Assembly: GCF_000374085.1 (NCBI RefSeq)
Contig: NZ_KB893567.1
Location: forward strand, 244 to 56,531
Origin: Spirosoma spitsbergense DSM 19989
GTDB lineage: Bacteria; Bacteroidota; Bacteroidia; Cytophagales; Spirosomataceae
Direction: 5' to 3'
Length of the DNA stretch: 56,288 bases
The notes below the pieces were generated by a model. The model ran no database searches. It was not told the origin of the DNA and saw only the letters and a list, made by a program, of their open reading frames with translations. The position numbers and the translations under genes are program-made. Shown here in pieces: positions 42,707-50,388 of the stretch (its first letter is position 1; each line of letters opens with the position of its first letter).

Positions 42707-42714
42707 TCATTAAA

Positions 42715-43401
42715 ATGCTTATTCTCTCCATAGACACCTCTACTGCCTGTTGTTCCGTTGCGCTACATCAGGATGGCCTTTTGCTAGGCTGTTATGAACT
42801 CTTTACAGAGCGCACCTCGGCGGCTATGCTCACAACACTCATTCGGGATGTTGTTACCCATGCGGGTTCCGAGCTCACACAACTCGATGCCATTGCTGTA
42901 GCCAAAGGGCCGGGATCGTACACGGGCCTGCGTATTGCTGTCTCGACCGCCAAGGGGCTGTGTTTTGCCCTGGATAAGCCACTGCTGGCCGTCAATACAC
43001 TACAGGCAATGGCGGCCCAGCTACAGGCTTTCTTTTCGGATGAGTACCTCCTTTGCCCCATGATCGATGCCCGCCGAATGGAAGTGTATTGTGCTCTTTA
43101 TCAGCCTGACGGCCGGGAAGTTCAGCCCACGTCGGCCCAGATTATCGACGAAAACTCATTCAGTAACTGGCTGGAACGGGGGCCGGTGGTTTTCTTCGGC
43201 GATGGGGCCGCTAAATGCCAGGTCTTGCTGGGCAGGCACCAGAACGCGTTGTTTCCCGGTAAGAACGTAGTTCCTTCGGCCCGCACTATCGGGCAGTTGG
43301 CGACATTGGCCTTTAACGAAGGGCAGTTTGAGAATCTGGCTACGTTTGAACCCTTCTATCTGAAAGATTTTATGACCACGCAACCCAGGAAGCTGGTTTG
43401 A
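42715..43401 (+). CDS. tsaB: tRNA threonylcarbamoyladenosine biosynthesis protein TsaB
   Basis: A 228-residue protein of the TsaB/YeaZ family, partner of TsaD and TsaE in making the t6A37 modification of ANN-decoding tRNAs. The N-terminus MLILSIDTSTACCSVALHQD and the GPGSYTGLRIAVSTAKGL segment (residues about 64-81) are diagnostic of the ASKHA-fold TsaB. Length is normal. It is cytosolic. A perfect 18-bp inverted repeat ends 8 nt before the ATG and would sequester the 5' leader if transcribed from the S41 promoter. Confidence 0.95.
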   Translation: MLILSIDTSTACCSVALHQDGLLLGCYELFTERTSAAMLTTLIRDVVTHAGSELTQLDAIAVAKGPGSYTGLRIAVSTAKGLCFALDKPLLAVNTLQAMAAQLQAFFSDEYLLCPMIDARRMEVYCALYQPDGREVQPTSAQIIDENSFSNWLERGPVVFFGDGAAKCQVLLGRHQNALFPGKNVVPSARTIGQLATLAFNEGQFENLATFEPFYLKDFMTTQPRKLV

Positions 43402-43527
43402 ACGTGTCATAAAAATGGCAGCCGTAATTGTTATATCTGTCAAAAGTCTCGCTGAGTAAGCGTAATTATACGGGAATCTGCGGTTTTTCTCCTTACTTCG
43501 CCCCGGCAACCGTCTATTCTTGCTACT

Positions 43528-44310
43528 GTGCAGATAATCGTTGATATTGGTAATACAGACGCCGTTTTTGGGCTTTACAACCAAAACACCTGGCAACACA
43601 TCTGGCGCACTCCCGCCCGAAAAGATGAACACGCTGAGTCGTATGAAGGAAAACTGAGGCTCTGGCTACTGGAAGCCAATATTTCGTTAAGTGACGTTAA
43701 TACAACGGTTCTTAGCAGCGTTGTTCCTGATCTTACGCCTACTATGCGGGCGATGCTGAACGAACTATTTGGCTTCGAATCCATTGTTGTTGGTCCGGGT
43801 GTTTACCCGTTGCTACCCATCGAAGTACTGCGTCCGCACGAGATTGGGGCCGATCTGGTTGCCAATGCTCTGGCTGCCCATACGCGCTACAAACAAACCT
43901 GCGTGGTGGTGGATTTTGGTACCGCCCTCACGTTTACAACCGTTTCTGCCGAGGGTAAAATTCTGGGTATTGCCATTGCACCGGGCCTTAAAACAGCTAT
44001 TCGTTCGCTGTTTGCCAACACAGCCCAACTACCCGAAGTACCCATTGAGGTTCCTGCGTCGGCCCTTGGCACGAGTACAACGCATGCCATTCAGGCCGGG
44101 GTAATTCTGGGTTATGAAGGGTTGGTCCGCTCGCTGGTTAACCGGATTCAGTCTGAATTGGGCGGTGACTGCATTGCTGTGGCTACAGGTGGCTTATCGG
44201 GTCGGATTCCAGCCCTGCGGAATATATTTGTCGATATTGTTCCATCGCTAACACTGGAAGGCGTTCGCCTGATTGGCGAATTCGTTACGAGCCAGCTAAA
44301 TACCCCCTAA
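43528..44310 (+). CDS. coaX: Type III pantothenate kinase
   Basis: A 260-residue CoaX, which phosphorylates pantothenate in the first step of coenzyme A synthesis. The ASKHA motifs are MQIIVDIGNTDAVFGLY at the N-terminus and VVVDFGTALTFTTV at about residue 128, with GGLSGRIPALRN near the end. The start codon is GTG at 43528; the conserved VDIGNT motif begins four codons in, leaving no room for a later start. It is cytosolic and follows tsaB after 126 nt. Confidence 0.95.
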   Translation: MQIIVDIGNTDAVFGLYNQNTWQHIWRTPARKDEHAESYEGKLRLWLLEANISLSDVNTTVLSSVVPDLTPTMRAMLNELFGFESIVVGPGVYPLLPIEVLRPHEIGADLVANALAAHTRYKQTCVVVDFGTALTFTTVSAEGKILGIAIAPGLKTAIRSLFANTAQLPEVPIEVPASALGTSTTHAIQAGVILGYEGLVRSLVNRIQSELGGDCIAVATGGLSGRIPALRNIFVDIVPSLTLEGVRLIGEFVTSQLNTP

Positions 44311-44451
44311 TCAGTTAATGCCTTATTTTCTATCGAAAAATGCCGGGTAGCCAGTAGATTATACAGGCCACTCAGTATTTGTGTTGTATTATTTCAAGTT
44401 TCCCCGATTGGTTCAAATAATTTTATGACCGTTTAATAAATAGTTAGAGGA

Positions 44452-44552
44452 AGTCCTATTTAATCTATCCGTTAAAAAATAGACAATTTCTGTTCTTTTC
44501 CAGCGCTTGTTCAATTTGTTCTACCTATAATCAAAATTCGATAAATAGGACT
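44452..44552. repeat. 11-bp inverted repeat in a 365-bp AT-rich gap
   Basis: AGTCCTATTTA (44452-44462) and TAAATAGGACT (44542-44552) are exact reverse complements, 79 bp apart, in the gap 44311-44675 between coaX and the secreted hypothetical protein. I see no gene or clear promoter consensus in this gap. The repeat could be a regulator site or part of a larger structure. Confidence 0.45.
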
Positions 44553-44675
44553 CTGAATTCGCTGAAAACAAGCTGATTATGCAGTTTGTAAATTGATGTA
44601 TTAGTGCTGTTAAGCTATTGGTTTTTATGAACCCGGTATGCCTAAAGTTCTGTTTCTCACTTTACATCAATTGGT

Positions 44676-45356
44676 ATGAAACTTCGTTTTATAGTTATTT
44701 TTTCGAGCTTAATTGTCTTTTTTTACGTTTCTCCCGTTTTAGCCGCTTTACCCAAACATAACTGGCAGTCGGGGCAGATAACAGGCTGGGATAAAACAAT
44801 TTTGACTGGAGACCTGTGTTACAACTGGTTAATGGAAACCGTATTATTTCGCCAGACGGATGGACGAATACGGTCTTTCTCCGCTAATCAGGTTAGCCAG
44901 TTTGGCTGGTTCGATTTTTCAACTAACACGTATCGGGACTTTCGGGTACTAAGTCATCAAGATTCCGATAACCGGTCAAGCCCGGGATTTTTTGAGGTCT
45001 GTATGGATGGTCCGCTAACGGTGGTCAGGCAGCTTAAACCATTACGCGGCTTGCAGAAGCACCTGTTTAGCCATCCTGCTTATTTTACGGATGAGCCAGT
45101 TCTATCACAAAACATCGATTTCTTCGACTACTTCGTGTATGACGCTGGGCGTTTGCGGGCAATAGACCAGTTTTATACCGATGTGTATGAACCGCTGATG
45201 ACCGCTTATAAGACGCAACTGGACCTCTATACTCAGGTACATAATATAAACGACCGGACACTATTAGGACGTTTGGTGTTAATTGACCGGTATAACACGA
45301 TGGTTCAGCAGGATGCCAGGACAGCTTCTGCTAAAGGCCTTGTTCCTTCGCCCTGA
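44676..45356 (+). CDS. Hypothetical secreted protein
   Basis: A 226-residue protein with a clear Sec signal peptide (FIVIFSSLIVFFYVSPVLAA, cleavage near residue 23). The mature part contains short aromatic-rich beta-like stretches (WQSGQITGWDKTILTGDLCY, FRQTDGRIRSFSANQVSQFG) that look like a GIY-like beta repeat or lipocalin-type strand pattern, then a helical C-terminal third (IDQFYTDVYEPLMTAYKTQL). No known domain was recognised. It is preceded by a long AT-rich gap and faces a convergent ribbon-helix-helix gene 13 nt away. Confidence 0.75.
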   Translation: MKLRFIVIFSSLIVFFYVSPVLAALPKHNWQSGQITGWDKTILTGDLCYNWLMETVLFRQTDGRIRSFSANQVSQFGWFDFSTNTYRDFRVLSHQDSDNRSSPGFFEVCMDGPLTVVRQLKPLRGLQKHLFSHPAYFTDEPVLSQNIDFFDYFVYDAGRLRAIDQFYTDVYEPLMTAYKTQLDLYTQVHNINDRTLLGRLVLIDRYNTMVQQDARTASAKGLVPSP

Positions 45357-45369
45357 TTCTTATTTTTCG

Positions 45370-45564
45370 TTATACCATGTCTGGGCTTTCAGGAGACTCA
45401 TAGTTGGAAGCCTGTCCGCGTTTTTTTCGTTTTCGAAGGGCGTCGTTGAGCAAAAATTCAATTTGCCCATTCACACTCCGAAATTCCTCCTGCGCCCAGC
45501 GTTCCAGTTCTTTCAGCGTTTCGGGTTGGATACGCAAGGCAAATGCCTTTTTTTCAACAGCCAT
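45370..45564 (-). CDS. Arc/CopG-type ribbon-helix-helix protein
   Basis: A 64-residue small protein: KKAFALRIQPETLKELERWA carries the beta strand and first helix, and NGQIEFLLNDALRKRKK the second helix of an Arc/MetJ-like ribbon-helix-helix fold. The tail is short and polar. It is the second gene of an operon with the SPFH protein (51 nt apart) with a 14-bp inverted repeat in the spacer. It probably binds DNA as a dimer; its target may be its own operon. Confidence 0.82.
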   Translation of the reverse strand: MAVEKKAFALRIQPETLKELERWAQEEFRSVNGQIEFLLNDALRKRKKRGQASNYESPESPDMV

Positions 45565-45581
45565 ATTTTTGTAAGGAGTGA

Positions 45582-45610
45582 GGAGTGAGGAGCGAATCGC
45601 TCCCCACTCC
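45582..45610. repeat. Inverted repeat between the SPFH and ribbon-helix-helix genes
   Basis: GGAGTGAGGAGCGA (45582-45595) and TCGCTCCCCACTCC (45597-45610) are reverse complements at 13 of 14 positions, separated by a single base. The left side also shows GGAGTGA-type tandem repeats. On the minus strand it lies 18 nt before the ATG of the ribbon-helix-helix gene and after the SPFH stop. Confidence 0.7.
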
Positions 45611-45615
45611 CAATA

Positions 45616-46470
45616 CTAATTATACAAGGTGCCGGCATTGACTACGGGGCTAACGGATTTTTCTCCGCATAATACAACCAGCAGATTGCTGACCATGGCG
45701 GCTTTTCGTTCCTCATCCAGTTGCACCACGTCTTTCTCGGCCAGTCGGGCCAGGGCCATCTCTACCATGCCAACGGCCCCCTCCACAATCTGCTTTCGGG
45801 CCGAAACAACCGCCGTTGCCTGCTGACGCTGTAGCATGGCTCCCGCAATTTCGGGCGCATACGCCAGGTGACTGATGCGGGCCTCCATAACCCGAACCCC
45901 CGCCTGCCCAAGGCGTTCGTCCAGTTCCTGTTCCAGAAACTTATTAATCTGGCCCGTATTATCCCGTAGTGTTACGGCTTCATGTTCATCTTCCATGTTG
46001 TCGTAGGAATGGGAGCTGGTCAGAAAACGCACGGCTGCCTCGGACTGGATTTGCACAAAATTTACGTAGTTATCCACATCAAACAACGCTTTGGCCGTAT
46101 CGGTTACCTGCCAAACCACCACAGCTGCAATCTCGATGGGGTTACCCATTTTGTCGTTCACTTTAATAGTTTGCCCATTCAGGTTACGGGCACGCAAACT
46201 AATTCTGGCTTTGCTATAAAGTGGATTTACCCAGCGTAGGCCACCCTGCTTCATGGTGCCAACGTAGTCCCCAAAAAGCGTACACACTATGGCTTCATTT
46301 GGATTGATAACAGTTATGCCGATAAACAGCACAATCGATATCAACAGAAGTAAGACGGCTAACACTATCCCAAATCGGGCAGCAGCCACCCCACCGGCTA
46401 GTAACAGGCATATGACAGCCATAGACAAAACGCCATAGCCAGATATTGAAGTAAGCGGTTTTTCTTTCAT
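45616..46470 (-). CDS. SPFH/band-7 domain membrane protein
   Basis: A 284-residue SPFH protein with two N-terminal hydrophobic segments (about residues 10-55, ending [18 protein letters not shown]) followed by the SPFH domain with [32 protein letters not shown] and [17 protein letters not shown]. The C-terminal helices ([20 protein letters not shown]) end in polar residues. Such proteins form large ring-like membrane assemblies with scaffold or protease-regulating roles. Its small ribbon-helix-helix partner downstream is a recurring companion. A 12-bp palindrome lies in its leader. Confidence 0.92.
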   Translation of the reverse strand: MKEKPLTSISGYGVLSMAVICLLLAGGVAAARFGIVLAVLLLLISIVLFIGITVINPNEAIVCTLFGDYVGTMKQGGLRWVNPLYSKARISLRARNLNGQTIKVNDKMGNPIEIAAVVVWQVTDTAKALFDVDNYVNFVQIQSEAAVRFLTSSHSYDNMEDEHEAVTLRDNTGQINKFLEQELDERLGQAGVRVMEARISHLAYAPEIAGAMLQRQQATAVVSARKQIVEGAVGMVEMALARLAEKDVVQLDEERKAAMVSNLLVVLCGEKSVSPVVNAGTLYN

Positions 46471-46495
46471 GTTCGTAGACGTTTATTGTCAGTCA

Positions 46496-46529
46496 TTCAC
46501 TATCATTTTGATAGCACAATGATAGTGAA
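46496..46529. repeat. 12-bp perfect inverted repeat upstream of the SPFH gene
   Basis: TTCACTATCATT (46496-46507) and AATGATAGTGAA (46518-46529) are exact reverse complements with a 10-nt loop. It begins 26 nt upstream of the SPFH ATG on the minus strand and could be an operator for the ribbon-helix-helix partner or a leader hairpin. Confidence 0.65.
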
Positions 46530-46736
46530 CAGCTAAATCAGGTATTCCCAAAATAGAGGAACGGTCCGCAAGATCCACCAGTGGTTTTTGTCGGTTATCT
46601 ATCCCATTATAATCGATCAGGTATTGATGAACGATTGGGAGATTATACTGTTGCCGGGTAAATAAGGACGAAGTTTTACTTCTTGGTTACGGTTGCATCA
46701 ACTGGCAAACTATCTTCCTAAACTGTACTTCTTTAC

Positions 46737-47993
46737 GTGTCTAAACCAACTACCCGATACGCCGTCATTTTAATTACGGTACTATTTTTTCTTTGGGGAT
46801 TTGCACTGAATCTGAACCCTATCCTGATTCCCCACCTGAAAAAAGCTTGCCAACTGAGTGATGTACAATCTGCCCTGATTGATTCGGCTTCCTACATTGC
46901 TTATTTCCTGATGGCCCTTCCGGCCGGACTGTTTATGAAGCGGTACGGCTACAAAGCTGGTATTACGCTGGGGCTGCTCCTGTTTGCGGGCGGCACCTTT
47001 CTATTCTATCCGGCTGCTGAAACACGGCAGTTCAACTTTTTCCTGGTAGCCCTGTTCATTATTGCCACGGGTTTAACATTACTCGAAACAGCCGCGAATC
47101 CGTACATCACGGTCCTGGGCGATGAGGAATCAGCTACGCAACGGCTCAACTTTGCCCAGTCGTTCAATGGGCTGGCCGCGTTTCTGGCCCCCCTTGCTGG
47201 TGGGGCTTTCATATTGTCGGGCCGGAACGTGTCTGCTACGGAGCAACAAGCCATGTCGACCGGGCAATTCCAGGCCTATCTACAGGAAGAAGCCTCTTCG
47301 GTACAGGTTCCTTTTCTGATTATCGGGGGCATTGTGCTGTTGGTAGCCCTGCTCATCAGCCGAACGGCCCTGCCCATTATTGAAAAAGAGGATCTGAATC
47401 TGACGACCAAATCATCAGGTTCTATTCTTAAGGAAACGAATCTTGTTGTGGGCGTAGTGGCACAGTTTTTTTATGTGGGTGCTCAGGTCTGCATAAGCAG
47501 TTTCTTTATCCGTTTTCTGGAGCAGGTGGCCGACATTGGTGAGAAAGACGCAGCCAATATGTTGTCTGGTGCGTTGCTGGGCTTTATGATTGGACGCTTC
47601 TTCGGTACGTTTTTGATGAAATACGTATCGCCACCCCGGCTTTTGGCCCTGTATAGCCTGATGAATATTGGCCTGTTGGCTATAGCGGTATTCGGACAGG
47701 GTATGGTGCCGGTTTACGCGCTGATTGGTGTCGAGTTTTTCATGTCCATTATGTTTCCCACTATCTTCGCATTGAGCATTAGGGGGTTGGGGTCCAAAAC
47801 TAAGCTGGGTTCTTCGCTGGTTATTATGGCCATTGCTGGGGGGGCTGTGTTTCCGGTGATTATGGGGCGGGTATCTGACCTGAGCAGCATGCAAACGGCC
47901 TACCTGGTACCCGCCATTTGTTTTTTACCGATTTTGTACTTTGCCGTTAAGAACTTCGCGGTCAAAAACGTGCAGCTAACGGCCTCTCATTAA
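46737..47993 (+). CDS. fucP: MFS sugar transporter, L-fucose:H+ symporter (FucP) family
   Basis: A 418-residue major facilitator with twelve predicted helices and no signal peptide. The N-terminal segment FFLWGFALNLNPILIPHLKK, the FLLVALF-GLTLLETAANPYI motif (residues about 118-135, with ETAANPY characteristic of FucP) and the internal loop SKLGSSLVIMAI-type sequence place it in the fucose/hexose permease family. The start is a GTG at 46737. It is followed by an SDR and a zinc dehydrogenase, which fits non-phosphorylative fucose use. Substrate other than L-fucose (for example N-acetylglucosamine or arabinose) cannot be excluded. Confidence 0.88.
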   Translation: MSKPTTRYAVILITVLFFLWGFALNLNPILIPHLKKACQLSDVQSALIDSASYIAYFLMALPAGLFMKRYGYKAGITLGLLLFAGGTFLFYPAAETRQFNFFLVALFIIATGLTLLETAANPYITVLGDEESATQRLNFAQSFNGLAAFLAPLAGGAFILSGRNVSATEQQAMSTGQFQAYLQEEASSVQVPFLIIGGIVLLVALLISRTALPIIEKEDLNLTTKSSGSILKETNLVVGVVAQFFYVGAQVCISSFFIRFLEQVADIGEKDAANMLSGALLGFMIGRFFGTFLMKYVSPPRLLALYSLMNIGLLAIAVFGQGMVPVYALIGVEFFMSIMFPTIFALSIRGLGSKTKLGSSLVIMAIAGGAVFPVIMGRVSDLSSMQTAYLVPAICFLPILYFAVKNFAVKNVQLTASH

Positions 47994-48062
47994 TATCGTT
48001 TTGTTCAGCACAGGCAATTAACGGACACAGATAATGATTTTTATCATAGGTTAGTAGTTAGG

Positions 48063-48096
48063 AAAGCCCTCGTCGGCTTGAGCGGGGGCTTTTTAT
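48063..48096 (+). terminator. Probable terminator after the transporter gene
   Basis: AAAGCCCTCG (48063-48072) and CGGGGGCTTT (48083-48092) pair at 9 of 10 positions and are followed by TTTTA. It sits in the 136-bp gap before the SDR gene, so the SDR may have its own promoter or read-through. Confidence 0.6.
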
Positions 48097-48129
48097 TCTT
48101 TATCAGAGGCTAATTTGTTACAAACAGGT

Positions 48130-48921
48130 ATGGATTTACACTTGCAGAATAAAGTCATCATTGTGACTGGTGGAGCCAAAGGAATTGGCGAAGGTATCGT
48201 GAACGTACTGGCCGCCGAAGGCGCTATTCCCGTCATTGTCGGGCGAAATGAAGCCGATAATCAGAAAGTTGTCGATGAAATTAAAGCAGCCGGGCAACAG
48301 GCATTTCAGGTAGTAGCGGAGCTCACCCAACCCGAAGAATCGGAAAAGGCTGTTCAAGCTGTACTTCAGCAGTATGGCCGGATTGACGGGGTTGTGAACA
48401 ACGCGGGAGTGAACGATGGGGTAGGGCTTGAAACAGGTACTTATGATGCGTTTATCGCGTCTCTGCATAAAAATCTGGTCCACTATTACCTGATGGTTCA
48501 TTATGCACTACCCGCGTTGAAAGAATCAAAAGGGGCTATTGTCAATATAACCTCCAAGACTGCCGATACCGGACAGGGCGGCACATCTGCCTACGCAGCG
48601 GCCAACGGCGGGCGCAACGCCCTGACCCGGGAGTGGGCCGTTGAGTTACTGAAATACGGTATTCGGGTCAATGCCATTGTGGTGGCCGAGTGCTGGACAC
48701 CACTCTACGAACGCTGGATTAAAACGTTACCTAATCCAGACGAAAAACTGGCATCTATTGAGGCACACATTCCCCTCGAAAACCGAATGACAACGGCGGA
48801 GGAAATTGCCAATACTACGGCCTTTTTACTGTCTGATCGCTCTAGTCATACTACCGGCCAGCTCCTGTATGTGGATGGTGGCTACGTACACCTCGACCGC
48901 GCTTTAGCCAACGCGTCCTGA
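48130..48921 (+). CDS. L-fucose dehydrogenase-like SDR with Asn at the catalytic Lys position
   Basis: A 263-residue SDR whose best match by pattern is the sugar (L-fucose) dehydrogenase group: TGGAKGIGEGIVNVLAAEGA, NNAGVND, NITSK and TGQGGTSAYAAANGGRNALT. The catalytic Tyr is Tyr155, but the residue four positions later is Asn159, not Lys. The codon is AAC, so it is not a misread Lys codon at a single step in an obvious run. The remaining family positions look intact. I start at the ATG at 48130, not at the TTG five codons earlier. It sits between the FucP-type transporter and a zinc dehydrogenase. Confidence 0.85.
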   Translation: MDLHLQNKVIIVTGGAKGIGEGIVNVLAAEGAIPVIVGRNEADNQKVVDEIKAAGQQAFQVVAELTQPEESEKAVQAVLQQYGRIDGVVNNAGVNDGVGLETGTYDAFIASLHKNLVHYYLMVHYALPALKESKGAIVNITSKTADTGQGGTSAYAAANGGRNALTREWAVELLKYGIRVNAIVVAECWTPLYERWIKTLPNPDEKLASIEAHIPLENRMTTAEEIANTTAFLLSDRSSHTTGQLLYVDGGYVHLDRALANAS

Positions 48922-48941
48922 CCCTTCCTATCGCAAAATTT

Positions 48942-49961
48942 ATGAAAACGTTAGTCTGCACAACGCCGGGCCAGTTCGATTATCAGTCTGGTATAAAACC
49001 GGAGCTAACGCCCAACCATGCCATCCTGCGCATCCGGCGCATTGGCATTTGCGGCACCGATCTCCACGCATTCGAGGGAACGCAACCCTTCTTCACCTAC
49101 CCCCGCATTCTGGGGCATGAGCTGGCGGGTGAAATTGTGGAAATTGATGAAGCTGCGGCTCCGGATTTCAAGCCCGGAGAAGTGGTAACGTTTATTCCGT
49201 ATTTCAACTGCGGCCACTGCGTTGCCTGCCGGGCAGGCAAAACAAACTGCTGCGTCAGCCTGCAGGTGTCCGGCATTCATATGGACGGGGGGATGGTGGA
49301 GTATCTGTCGGTGCCCACTTACTCGCTGGTGCATGGCAATGGGCTGAGCGTTGATGAACTAGCCCTGATAGAGCCGTTATCCATTGGTGCCCACGGCGTT
49401 CGTCGGGCCAATGTGCAACCGGGCGAGTGGGTACTTGTTGTGGGGGCAGGACCAATTGGTTTGGGGGTAATGGAATTGGCCCGCATTGCCGGGGGAAACG
49501 TCATCGCGCTGGATATTAATGAAGCACGGTTAGCTTTCTGCCGAAATAAACTAAACGTCAGGCATACGGTTTTAGCCATAGCTCCGGATGTAGCCGAGCA
49601 ACTGGCTGCTATTACCGGTGGCGATATGCCCACTGTTGTCATTGACGCAACGGGCAGTCAGCGGGCCATCAACAAGGCATTTCAGTACATGGCCCACGGA
49701 GCGCGGTATGTTCTGGTGGGTTTGCAAAAAGGCGATGTTTCGTTTAGTCACCCCGATTTTCACAAGCGGGAAGGGACACTGATGAGCAGCCGGAACGCCA
49801 CACGGGCTGATTTTGACCACGTCATTGCGGCCATAAAGCGTGGTGAAATAGATCCAGCCACCTACATTACTCACCGGGTAGCTTTTGGACAGGTACGCGA
49901 CGAGTTTGCGGGCTGGCTCGACCCGGCCAATGGTGTTATCAAAGCCATGGTTGAACTGTAA
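48942..49961 (+). CDS. Zinc-dependent alcohol dehydrogenase (sugar-acid/fucose pathway type)
   Basis: A 339-residue medium-chain dehydrogenase. The catalytic zinc ligands are in ICGTDLHAFEG and ILGHELAGE, the structural zinc cysteines in FNCGHCVACRAGKTNCC, and the NAD(P) loop is VVGAGPIGLGVMELA (residues about 166-180). The length is typical. It starts 20 nt after the SDR stop, so these two form an operon. By analogy with known L-fucose catabolic operons it may oxidise 2-keto-3-deoxy-fuconate or a related sugar acid; that assignment is by context. Lactonase, dehydratase and aldolase genes are not seen in this window. Confidence 0.9.
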   Translation: MKTLVCTTPGQFDYQSGIKPELTPNHAILRIRRIGICGTDLHAFEGTQPFFTYPRILGHELAGEIVEIDEAAAPDFKPGEVVTFIPYFNCGHCVACRAGKTNCCVSLQVSGIHMDGGMVEYLSVPTYSLVHGNGLSVDELALIEPLSIGAHGVRRANVQPGEWVLVVGAGPIGLGVMELARIAGGNVIALDINEARLAFCRNKLNVRHTVLAIAPDVAEQLAAITGGDMPTVVIDATGSQRAINKAFQYMAHGARYVLVGLQKGDVSFSHPDFHKREGTLMSSRNATRADFDHVIAAIKRGEIDPATYITHRVAFGQVRDEFAGWLDPANGVIKAMVEL

Positions 49962-50106
49962 CGCATGGCGGCTTTATGGATAAGGGGTTGTTCTTCTTCA
50001 TTTTTCAATGTAGTCTGCATACACGCTTTCCAGGGCTAGTGGATGCCTATCCTGGTCTATCTGCTTTCTATTTACGTAAATCACGCTCTTTCGATTTCGC
50101 CGTTTG

Positions 50107-50155
50107 CCTGTTGAAAGATAGGGCGATTATGTGAAATCGCTTATCTATCAACAGG
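50107..50155. repeat. Long hairpin in the leader region before the third SusC/SusD pair
   Basis: CCTGTTGAAAGATAGGGCGA (from 50107) pairs with TCGCTTATCTATCAACAGG (to 50155) with two mismatches and a bulge. It lies in the 427-bp gap 49962-50388, about 145 nt after the dehydrogenase stop and 235 nt before the SusC start. A second, shorter inverted repeat TAACTTTC (50331-50338) / GAAAGTTA (50348-50355) is nearer the SusC gene and overlaps a possible promoter region. No protein gene is supported in the gap. Confidence 0.6.
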
Positions 50156-50388
50156 TTAAGTGAGGAGGTTAGTCACTTCGCTTACTTTTGGGCAATTCTT
50201 CATACCTATTTATTTGTTGGTTATCAGACCCAACGTATTTAGACTAGCAAGGCCTGCCGGTTTCTGGCTGCTGTTTCTCTATTACTGGCTAACTCAGCCA
50301 AAGACCCAACAATTATTTCTGTTTTAATCGTAACTTTCGATTATTGAGAAAGTTAGTTATTGCTGGTTTTTACAAAATTTTATCTCCT

